NCBI GenBank assembly: GCA_016709005.1
Contig: JADJEU010000002.1
Span: 372,001-436,000 of the forward strand
DNA length: 64,000 nucleotides
From: Crocinitomicaceae bacterium
Lineage (GTDB): Bacteria; Bacteroidota; Bacteroidia; Flavobacteriales_D; Crocinitomicaceae
Direction of reading: 5' to 3'
The notes below the pieces were generated by a model, which saw only the letters and a list, made by a program, of their open reading frames with translations, had not been told where the DNA came from and searched no databases. Shown here piece after piece: positions 54,298-61,796 of the stretch; the stretch's first letter is position 1; each line of letters opens with the position of its first letter. The position numbers and the translations under genes are program-made.

Positions 54298-56982
54298 TTA
54301 TAGTTTCGATTTCACCTCAACCATTTGGAAACTTTCAATGGTATCTCCAATTTTAATATCGTTGAATTTATCAATGTTTAAACCGCACTCGTATCCATTC
54401 TTCACTTCTCTTACGTCGTCTTTGAATCGTTTCAATGAACCAAGAGTTCCGGTGTGAATTACGATGCCATCGCGAATGAGTCGGATTTGATTTGGACGAA
54501 GAATTTTTCCTTCGGTAACAAAACATCCTGCAATGGTTCCGATTTTTGTGATGTCAAATGTTTCTCTGACCTCAGCGATACCCACAATTTCTTCTTTGAA
54601 TTCAGGAGCCAACATACCTTCCATCGCAGTTTTAATTTCTTCGATAGCCTGATAGATGATTGAATAAAGACGAATGTCGATCTCTTCTTTTTCAGCTAAT
54701 TTTCTAGCCGCCGCAGAAGGACGCACCTGGAATCCGACGATGATTGCATCAGAAGCCGAAGCCAATGTAACATCGGTTTCACTGATTGCTCCAACACCTT
54801 TGTGAATGATATTGATTTGAATTTTTGCAGTAGAAAGTTTCAACAATGAATCAGACAACGCTTCTATAGATCCATCCACGTCACCTTTCACAATTACATT
54901 CAATTCCTGGAAGTCTCCAATTGCAATACGACGACCAATCTCATCCAATGTAATATGTTTCTGAGTGCGCAAACCTTGCTCACGATTCAACTGTTCACGT
55001 TTAGAAGCAATTTGTTTTGCTTCACGCTCATCTTTCAATACGTTGAATTTATCACCCGCACTTGGAGCACCCTGGAAACCTAAAATAGAAACAGGAGTTG
55101 ATGGTCCAGCTTCATTAATAGTAGCCCCACGCTCATTGTGCATTGCTTTCACTTTACCGTAATGCTGACCTGCGATAATAAAATCACCGACGCGCAATGT
55201 ACCGGCAGATACAAGGAGTGTTGTAACGTATCCACGACCTTTATCCAAAGATGCTTCAACAACAGTTCCAACTGCATTTTTATTTGGGTTTGCTTTCAAA
55301 TCAAGCAATTCAGCTTCAAGTAAAACTTTCTCCAACAACTCATCTACATTGGTTCCTTTTTTAGCAGAAACTTCTTGCGACTGGAACTTACCACCCCAAT
55401 CTTCCACAAGGATATTCATTTGTGAAAGTTGTTGTTTTATTTTTTCAGGATCAGCTCCCGGTTTATCAATTTTGTTGATTGCAAAAACCATTGGAACACC
55501 AGCAGCCTGTGCGTGAGAGATTGCCTCTTTTGTTTGAGGCATCACGTCATCATCCGCAGCAACAATAATAATTGCGATATCTGTTACCTGAGCACCACGA
55601 GCACGCATAGCGGTAAACGCTTCGTGACCTGGAGTATCTAAAAATGTAATGTGTCTTCCGCTTGATGTTTCTACTGAATAAGCACCAATGTGCTGTGTAA
55701 TTCCTCCAGCCTCACCACTGAGTACATTTGCCTTACGGATATAATCTAGTAACGATGTTTTACCGTGATCGACGTGACCCATTACCGTTACAATTGGCGG
55801 ACGTGGTACTAAATCTTCTTCACGATCTTCTTCTTCATTAATTGCCTCCTGAACCTCAGCACTGATGAACTGTGTTTCAAATCCATATTCGGCAGCAACA
55901 ATTTGAATTGTTTCAGCATCCAGACGCTGATTGATTGAAGCAAAAATTCCAAGTGACATACATGCACCGATGACTTCATTCACCGAAACATTCATCATAG
56001 AAGCTAACTCAGAAACTGTAACGAACTCTGTTAATTTCAAAGTTCCTTTTTCTTGCTCTTCGCGTTCTAATTCTGCCTCTCTTTTTTGTGCAAAAATTTC
56101 ACGTTTTTCACGACGTAATTTAGATCCTTTACTTTTTCCGGTTCCTTGCAAACGAGCAAGTGTTTCCTTAATTTCTTTCTGGATTTCTTCGTCAGTTACG
56201 GCAGGCTTATCCACTTTTGGTTTGCCTTTGTAACCACCGCCACCACCTGTGCCAACATTTTTCTTGTGATCCGTAACGGCTGCACTTTTCTCAATGTTTA
56301 CTTTTTTGATTCGTTTGCGTTTCTTGCGCTCAGCTTCTGCAGCACTTTCACTTGCGGATGATTTTTCCTTAACAACCGGTAACACGATTTTTCCAACAAC
56401 AGTAGGTCCTGTTAGCCTTTCTGAATGTGCTTTAATCGTTTCAATCGGCTCAGGTTTCTCTTGAACTTTGATTGGTTTTTCAACCGGTTTTTCTGTTTTA
56501 ACTGGAGCAACCACTGGTTCAGGTTTTAGCTCCTCAACTTTTTTCTTTTTATCAGGACGTGTTTTCTGATTCAACGCATCCAAATCAATCTTCCCAACAA
56601 CAGCAACTTTAGGCTTGTCTGAAACTGGTTCAACCGGTTTAACTTCTGCTACTGGCTCCTCTTCTTCCTTTTTTACCGCTCTTGCCTTTTTAGGTTTTGG
56701 CAATTCTTCCTCCTCCTCATTTTCATCAGCAGGTTTTTCTTTTTTGACATCTTTCAAAGAGATCGACTCACGTTTTTCACGCGAGATTGCAACGTTCTCT
56801 GAAGCTTGTTTTGCAGTTTTATCATCTGCAAATTCGCCATCCAGAATAACGAGCATTTCCTGTTCAACCTTTGTATTGGGGTTTGAATCAAGTTTTACTC
56901 CCTTTGTCCCAAGAAAGTCAACAATGGTAGCAATACTAACATTGTACTCTTTTGCAACTTTATTTAATCTTTTTCCTGACAT
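54298..56982 (-). CDS. infB: translation initiation factor IF-2
   Basis: IF-2 brings initiator tRNA to the ribosome in a GTP-dependent way. The 894 residues start with an IF2-N domain (MSGKRLNKVAKEYNVSIATI), then a long Lys/Glu/Pro-rich linker (about 80-330). The G domain starts near 397: GHVDHGKTSLLD, then DTPGHEAF, NKID and SAKKG. The C-terminal beta-barrel and fMet-tRNA-binding domain end in KFNDIKIGDTIESFQMVEVK. It is the last gene of rimP-nusA-infB and starts 44 bases after nusA. Confidence 0.97.
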   Translation of the reverse strand: MSGKRLNKVAKEYNVSIATIVDFLGTKGVKLDSNPNTKVEQEMLVILDGEFADDKTAKQASENVAISREKRESISLKDVKKEKPADENEEEEELPKPKKARAVKKEEEEPVAEVKPVEPVSDKPKVAVVGKIDLDALNQKTRPDKKKKVEELKPEPVVAPVKTEKPVEKPIKVQEKPEPIETIKAHSERLTGPTVVGKIVLPVVKEKSSASESAAEAERKKRKRIKKVNIEKSAAVTDHKKNVGTGGGGGYKGKPKVDKPAVTDEEIQKEIKETLARLQGTGKSKGSKLRREKREIFAQKREAELEREEQEKGTLKLTEFVTVSELASMMNVSVNEVIGACMSLGIFASINQRLDAETIQIVAAEYGFETQFISAEVQEAINEEEDREEDLVPRPPIVTVMGHVDHGKTSLLDYIRKANVLSGEAGGITQHIGAYSVETSSGRHITFLDTPGHEAFTAMRARGAQVTDIAIIIVAADDDVMPQTKEAISHAQAAGVPMVFAINKIDKPGADPEKIKQQLSQMNILVEDWGGKFQSQEVSAKKGTNVDELLEKVLLEAELLDLKANPNKNAVGTVVEASLDKGRGYVTTLLVSAGTLRVGDFIIAGQHYGKVKAMHNERGATINEAGPSTPVSILGFQGAPSAGDKFNVLKDEREAKQIASKREQLNREQGLRTQKHITLDEIGRRIAIGDFQELNVIVKGDVDGSIEALSDSLLKLSTAKIQINIIHKGVGAISETDVTLASASDAIIVGFQVRPSAAARKLAEKEEIDIRLYSIIYQAIEEIKTAMEGMLAPEFKEEIVGIAEVRETFDITKIGTIAGCFVTEGKILRPNQIRLIRDGIVIHTGTLGSLKRFKDDVREVKNGYECGLNIDKFNDIKIGDTIESFQMVEVKSKL

Positions 56983-57026
56983 TCTATTTTCCTTTCTTTA
57001 TAACGCTTCAGAAATTCGTTTTTAAA

Positions 57027-58262
57027 TTATTCAAATTCTGATTTCAGCACATTCAGTACTTCGTCAACTGTTTCTTCTTCCAAATCTGTACGCTTCAACA
57101 ATTCTTCTTTTGTCAATTCCAATACAGATTTTGCAGTATCCAAACCAATTGCTTTCAACTGATCAATGATCCAACCGTCAATTTCATCTCCGAATTCATC
57201 TAAATCTACATCTTCAATATCTTCAGCACCTTCACGGTAAACATCAATTTCATAACCGGTTAATTTACCAGCCAGTTTAATATTGTGTCCGCCTTTTCCA
57301 ATTGCAAGCGATACCTGATCTGGTTTCAAATAAACTTCAGCTCTTCCAGTTTCTTCATTCAACTCAATGCTTGTAATTTTAGCAGGGGATAAGGCACGTT
57401 GAATAAATAATTTTTCGTTGCTAGTATAATTGATAACGTCGATGTTTTCGTTTTTCAACTCACGCACGATACCATGAATACGCGCACCTTTCATACCAAC
57501 GCATGCTCCAACCGGATCAATTCTGTCATCGTACGATTCAACCGCAACTTTAGCACGCTCACCTGGTTCACGTACAATTTTTTTGATGGTGATCAATCCG
57601 TCAAAAACTTCTGGAACTTCAAGCTCGAATAAACGCTCAAGGAATTCAGGAGCTGTTCTTGAAAGCACAATTACCGGTGTGTTATTTCTTAAATCAACAC
57701 GGGCAACAACTGCTCTGATTGATTCTCCTTTTTTGAAATAATCAGATGGAATTTGTTCAGATTTAGGTAAAATCAATTCATTTCCTTCATCATCCAGAAC
57801 AAGAATTTCACGTTTCCAAACCTGATAAACTTCACCGGCAATAATTTCACCAATACGTTCTTTGTATTTTTTATATATATGATCTTTTTCCAATTCAAGA
57901 ATTCGTGAAATCAAATTCTGGCGAAGCGCCAATACGTTACGGCGACCGAAATCACCTAGTTTCAACTCTTCAGCAACCTCTTCACCAACTTCAAAATCTG
58001 GTTCAATCAAAACTGCTTTTGATAGTGCGATTTCAGTGTTTTCATCCTCTACTTCTCCATCCGGTACGATTTCACGGTTCACCCAAATTTCAAGATCTCC
58101 TTTATCAGGGTTGATAATGACATCGATGTGTTCATCGTTACCAAACTTTTTCTTCAACATCGAACGAAACACATCCTGAAGAATGTTCATCATGGTTTCA
58201 CGGTCGATGTTTTTAAACTCCTTAAACTCCGAAAAGGATTCAATCAATTCCAACGCATTCAT
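57027..58262 (-). CDS. nusA: transcription termination/antitermination factor NusA
   Basis: NusA binds RNA polymerase and nascent RNA to control pausing and termination. The 411 residues have the N-terminal polymerase-binding domain (about 1-125), an S1 domain (about 130-200, GEVYQVWKREILVLDDEGNE), and two KH domains (about 225-345; RIDPVGACVGMKGARIHGI and LAIGKGGHNIKLAGKLTGY). An acidic C-terminal helix-hairpin-helix part follows (IGLDTAKSVLELTKEEL). The long acidic repeats of E. coli NusA are absent, as is usual in this phylum. It starts 15 bases after rimP. Confidence 0.97.
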   Translation of the reverse strand: MNALELIESFSEFKEFKNIDRETMMNILQDVFRSMLKKKFGNDEHIDVIINPDKGDLEIWVNREIVPDGEVEDENTEIALSKAVLIEPDFEVGEEVAEELKLGDFGRRNVLALRQNLISRILELEKDHIYKKYKERIGEIIAGEVYQVWKREILVLDDEGNELILPKSEQIPSDYFKKGESIRAVVARVDLRNNTPVIVLSRTAPEFLERLFELEVPEVFDGLITIKKIVREPGERAKVAVESYDDRIDPVGACVGMKGARIHGIVRELKNENIDVINYTSNEKLFIQRALSPAKITSIELNEETGRAEVYLKPDQVSLAIGKGGHNIKLAGKLTGYEIDVYREGAEDIEDVDLDEFGDEIDGWIIDQLKAIGLDTAKSVLELTKEELLKRTDLEEETVDEVLNVLKSEFE

Positions 58263-58277
58263 AGTCTATCGTGTAAA

Positions 58278-58751
58278 TTAAAATGTGATAATCAATTTTG
58301 TTTCTTTTATTTCATTGTATTTCAAAGGTACATTTTCAGTCACCCATTCTTTTTTCTTTCTTCCTTCAATGGTTCGTTTCTCCTTGGTTTCAAGAACAAA
58401 TCCATTTTCATCAGCACTTAAAATTACACCTTCAAAACTTCCTTTATCCGGCATTTTGACTTTCACAGTGCGGCCAATATTTTTTATATACTGTTTATAC
58501 ACACGCAGCGGTTGATCCAAACCAGCTGAGGAAACCTGCAGCGAGAAATCTTCAGCCTCACGGTCCAGGTTATGCTCAATGTTACGACTGATAGAAACAC
58601 AGTCTTCAATTGATACCGAACCTTGCTCACGATCAATTTCAACCATGATATTGTTGCCGCTCCCAATATTGAGTTCAACAATATACAATGCAGGATCTCT
58701 CTCTGCAATGCGTTCTTCAGCCAATTCTGTTATGATCTTTTTATTAATCAT
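58278..58751 (-). CDS. rimP: ribosome maturation factor RimP
   Basis: RimP assists 30S subunit maturation. The 157 residues have the N-terminal alpha/beta domain (VELNIGSGNNIMVEIDREQGSVSIEDCVSI...) with VSSAGLDQPL near residue 75, and the C-terminal SH3-like barrel (GRTVKVKMPDKGSFEGVI). It leads the rimP-nusA-infB operon. A terminator-like hairpin ends 10 bases before its start codon, so its leader may be controlled (see the regulatory entries). Confidence 0.94.
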   Translation of the reverse strand: MINKKIITELAEERIAERDPALYIVELNIGSGNNIMVEIDREQGSVSIEDCVSISRNIEHNLDREAEDFSLQVSSAGLDQPLRVYKQYIKNIGRTVKVKMPDKGSFEGVILSADENGFVLETKEKRTIEGRKKKEWVTENVPLKYNEIKETKLIITF

Positions 58752-58755
58752 CGTG

Positions 58756-58786
58756 TATAAAAAGAGGGGACTTGATGTCCCCTCTT
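58756..58786 (-). terminator. terminator-like hairpin directly before rimP, possible attenuator
   Basis: A perfect 9-bp stem (aagagggga / tcccctctt, 58762-58770 and 58778-58786, loop of 7) is followed by T5 on the minus strand. It lies 150 bases after the stop of the cyclase gene on the same strand, so it could simply end that transcript. It is also downstream of the -7 box at 58814, so a transcript from that box would carry it in the rimP leader. Confidence 0.8.
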
Positions 58787-58813
58787 ATCAGTGTGAAATA
58801 AATATTTACGGTG

Positions 58814-58821
58814 CAAATATA
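58814..58821 (-). promoter_or_regulatory. -7 box (TATATTTG) for rimP-nusA-infB
   Basis: The minus strand reads TATATTTG, a full TAnnTTTG match, 62 bases before the rimP start and upstream of the hairpin at 58762-58786. No clear -33 element is seen. Confidence 0.5.
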
Positions 58822-58936
58822 TGCATTTTCCTCTGAATTGGTTTGATTACGGCTAAAAATTTGACTTCGAGCTACTAAAACCGTTTAAGATAATGACCAA
58901 GAAGCCAGTCAATCAATGCCTCAAAGTAATAAGCCG

Positions 58937-59716
58937 CTAATTTAATTCAATTCTAAAAAGCATCAATTTAGAAGGTGATGCATCATTCTCCAGACTGGTG
59001 ATTTGAATGTTTAAGAAATAGATACCATCACTGACTTCATCCGGAACATAAGCCATTTCTGTAATTGTTTTATGAAGTTGTGGATTTGATGGATAATTCC
59101 AAAATAAATGATGCGCCATTAATACTCCGTTGTCCACTTCACGATCAACCGAAGGCAAATCCATTATCAGATGATCTATTCCCATATTCACTATGTGCTC
59201 AATCGCGTCTTTTGTTAAGTAAGGCGGATTTGTATTAGAATAATTATGATGTTTTTTATCCACCTCATTTGGCAACGTACGGATGATTAAAGCTTTGCAC
59301 AATTTCACTTTTTCGGCATCCAATTCATTTGCCGCGGCCTGCAAATTGTCTTTTGAGATTACAAAATCATCGGTCTGAAACGTATCATTCCAACTTTTTT
59401 CAGGTTTAACAGAAAATACAGCAGCATGAAAATGGAATTCCTTCAGGCATTGATTCAACGTAAAATTTTCTTTGGAGATATGACCAACACACTCTGTGTG
59501 CGTGCCATTGCCATGCGGATTCAAAAATACATTTCTGAAATTTACGCTTCCACCCTGGTTAACATCGCCGATAAAATTTCCATTGATAACCGGTTCTATT
59601 TTTACCGGTTCGCAATACCAAGCGCGCACCGAATCAGCATCTGCGGAAAGCGGAATAGAAAGGTCAATTCCTTTGGTGGTTTCGATATACGAATTGTCTG
59701 AAAAATAAAGTTTCAT
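58937..59716 (-). CDS. cyclase-family (kynurenine formamidase-like) metal hydrolase
   Basis: This 259-residue protein is of the cyclase/KynB fold (PF04199). KynB-type enzymes hydrolyse N-formylkynurenine, while other members act on other amides, lactones or isatin. The metal-binding motif is recognisable but altered: HGNGTHTECVGH (about residues 68-79), where the family usually has HxGTHxDxPxH, so Asp is replaced by Glu and Pro by Val. Further conserved stretches are NPPYLTKDAIEHIVNMGIDHLIMDLPSVD and a late HHLFWNY. The real substrate cannot be read from this. It stands alone, with a promoter box at 59724 and a terminator at 58756. Confidence 0.8.
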   Translation of the reverse strand: MKLYFSDNSYIETTKGIDLSIPLSADADSVRAWYCEPVKIEPVINGNFIGDVNQGGSVNFRNVFLNPHGNGTHTECVGHISKENFTLNQCLKEFHFHAAVFSVKPEKSWNDTFQTDDFVISKDNLQAAANELDAEKVKLCKALIIRTLPNEVDKKHHNYSNTNPPYLTKDAIEHIVNMGIDHLIMDLPSVDREVDNGVLMAHHLFWNYPSNPQLHKTITEMAYVPDEVSDGIYFLNIQITSLENDASPSKLMLFRIELN

Positions 59717-59723
59717 AGCATTT

Positions 59724-59731
59724 CAAAGGTA
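59724..59731 (-). promoter_or_regulatory. -7 box (TACCTTTG) for the cyclase-family gene
   Basis: The minus strand reads TACCTTTG, ending 7 bases before the start codon at 59716, which would give a very short leader. Confidence 0.45.
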
Positions 59732-59836
59732 TAAAGTTTTGGAGAGAATTAATTGTGACAGCGTTTTGGTATTTAGTCCGCATTAGCCAATCGTTGACCC
59801 TAATCAGAAAAAACCGTAATTTCGCTGTGATTAGAT

Positions 59837-60253
59837 ATGGCCAAGCATAAACTTTTTGCAGAAGATGATTACGAATTTGAGCTGATTGGAATTTGCTCCA
59901 ACAACAGTGATTATCGTTTGTGCTGGAATATCAATCAATGTCTGGAAATCACATTAAGCAAAGGTGATGATTATGTCTGTATCTCAAAAAAAGACGGTGA
60001 AAGCGTTCATTCCTTTTACCAATACATTGAGCCCGATCAGCAGACGGAATATTTTCTGATTAAAAATCTTTCTTCAACGTATAAGCATCTGATTCCAGAA
60101 AAAGATCAGGTAGATTATTTTTTGCTGATCAAGAATAATTTTGAACGTGATCTTGATGATATCGTAACATTACTCAGGGAGAATGAAAGTATCTTAACCG
60201 CCATAATTTTTGATCCTGAAGAGTTGAAATCAAAAGGCAATTTGTTATTCTGA
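59837..60253 (+). CDS. IPExxxVDY-family protein
   Basis: This 138-residue cytoplasmic protein contains the name-giving motif IPEKDQVDY near residues 94-102 (HLIPEKDQVDYFLLIKNN). The family is confined to Bacteroidetes and has no known function. It lies 44 bases upstream of pyk on the same strand, the pairing I recall from other members of the phylum, so a role linked to pyruvate kinase is conceivable (inference). No signal peptide or membrane helix is present. A full -7 box for pyk lies between the two genes. Confidence 0.88.
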   Translation: MAKHKLFAEDDYEFELIGICSNNSDYRLCWNINQCLEITLSKGDDYVCISKKDGESVHSFYQYIEPDQQTEYFLIKNLSSTYKHLIPEKDQVDYFLLIKNNFERDLDDIVTLLRENESILTAIIFDPEELKSKGNLLF

Positions 60254-60272
60254 GTATTGACTCCAGATCACG

Positions 60273-60280
60273 TATATTTG
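60273..60280 (+). promoter_or_regulatory. -7 box (TATATTTG) for pyk
   Basis: This full TAnnTTTG match ends 17 bases before the pyk start codon. It suggests pyk can be transcribed separately from the IPExxxVDY gene. Confidence 0.5.
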
Positions 60281-60297
60281 TAATTCAATTTAGTAAA

Positions 60298-61716
60298 ATG
60301 AAAAAAACCAAAATAGTTGCCACCATGGGTCCTGCTTCAACAAACTCAAAAGAGGTGTTGAAAGAAATGATTTTAAATGGCACCAATGTTTGCAGATTAA
60401 ATTTCTCACACGGAAAACATGAAGATCATTTGAAGACGATTCAAATGGTACGTGAAATAAATTCAGAACTGGATGTAGATGTTGCTCTACTAGCAGATTT
60501 ACAAGGTCCTAAAATCAGAATAGGTGAAGTTGAAAATAACAGTATCGAATTAATTAACGGTGCACAACTAATCATTACTACTGAGTCATGTATTGGTAAC
60601 GCGCAAAAAGTTTATCTCACCTATAAAGAGTTTCCTAAAGATGTTGCTGTTGGTGATCGTGTGATGATGGATGATGGAAAACTACAACTTGAAGTTACTG
60701 CAACCAACCGTGAAAATGAAGTGACAACCAAAGTAATTAACGGCGGAATTTTAAGTTCAAAAAAAGGAGTTAATCTTCCAAATACAAAAATTTCCTTGCC
60801 TTGTCTAACCGTAAAAGATTTGCGCGATTTGGATTTTGCTTTGGAGCATAATGTGGATTGGATTGGTTTATCCTTTGTGCGTTCAGCAAAAGACATTGAT
60901 GACTTGCGTAAGCTGATTACCAAAAAAAATAAACACTCCAAAATCATTGCCAAAATTGAAAAACCAGAAGCGGTAAATGATATTGAAGCGATTATCCGCG
61001 CAACGGATGCAGTCATGATTGCACGTGGCGATATGGGTGTTGAATTACCGATGGAACAAGTGCCGAATATTCAGAAAATGATTATTCGCAAATCACGGAG
61101 TTTTGGAAAACCAACCATTGTTGCAACACAAATGATGGAAAGTATGATCACCAATTTTTCACCAACGCGTGCAGAAGTAAATGATGTTGCAAACGCTGTT
61201 TTGGACGGCGCAGATGCCGTGATGCTTTCTGGTGAAACTTCAGTTGGGAAATTTCCAGTGGAAGTCATTAAAGCCATGAGCAAAATTGTTTTGGAGATTG
61301 AAAAAAATGATGAGATCTATCACAAGGAAGAAGTTCCTGAACGCAGTGAAGACCGTTTCATCAGCGACTCCATTTGTTTCAACGCAACGCGACTAGCACA
61401 ACGTGTATCTGCAAAAGCAATTATCACGATGACCTTTTCAGGTTATACTGCTTATAAAATTTCATCACAAAGACCCAAGTCAGATATTTTTGTTTTCACA
61501 GAAAACCGTCAGATTTTAACGCAACTCAATTTAGTATGGGGCGTGAAAGGATACTTCTATGATAAACTAGGAAGCACTGATCAAACCATTGTAGATTGTC
61601 AGTATTATTTGAAAGACAAAGGCCTGGTAAAACCTGGTGACTATGTCATCAACGTAGCTTCTGTTCCAATTGAAGAAAAAGGAAAATCGAACATGGTGAA
61701 GTTGAGTCAGATTTAA
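60298..61716 (+). CDS. pyk: pyruvate kinase
   Basis: Pyruvate kinase makes pyruvate and ATP from phosphoenolpyruvate and ADP, the last step of glycolysis. The 472 residues contain KIVATMGPAS at the start, RLNFSHG (near 34-40), LLADLQGPKIR (near 65) and the catalytic Lys in IAKIEKPEAV (near 220). MIARGDMGVELP (near 240), the ATQMMESMI loop and MSGETSVGKFPVE (near 305-317) follow. The C-terminal allosteric domain is present. It is convergent with the SpoIIE phosphatase gene, with 80 bases between and no clear hairpin. Confidence 0.97.
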   Translation: MKKTKIVATMGPASTNSKEVLKEMILNGTNVCRLNFSHGKHEDHLKTIQMVREINSELDVDVALLADLQGPKIRIGEVENNSIELINGAQLIITTESCIGNAQKVYLTYKEFPKDVAVGDRVMMDDGKLQLEVTATNRENEVTTKVINGGILSSKKGVNLPNTKISLPCLTVKDLRDLDFALEHNVDWIGLSFVRSAKDIDDLRKLITKKNKHSKIIAKIEKPEAVNDIEAIIRATDAVMIARGDMGVELPMEQVPNIQKMIIRKSRSFGKPTIVATQMMESMITNFSPTRAEVNDVANAVLDGADAVMLSGETSVGKFPVEVIKAMSKIVLEIEKNDEIYHKEEVPERSEDRFISDSICFNATRLAQRVSAKAIITMTFSGYTAYKISSQRPKSDIFVFTENRQILTQLNLVWGVKGYFYDKLGSTDQTIVDCQYYLKDKGLVKPGDYVINVASVPIEEKGKSNMVKLSQI

Positions 61717-61796
61717 TTTTTTGAGGGAAGAGGACAGAAGGAAAGATTGTTTACCGATGTCTGGCCATGTCGGAGGGTATAGCGTAGAAAATCCCA

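Noticed and set aside
61754..61773. Palindrome-like ccgatgtctggccatgtcgg between pyk and the phosphatase gene
   Set aside because: Only 4-bp arms pair well and no T run follows, so it is not supported as a terminator or operator.
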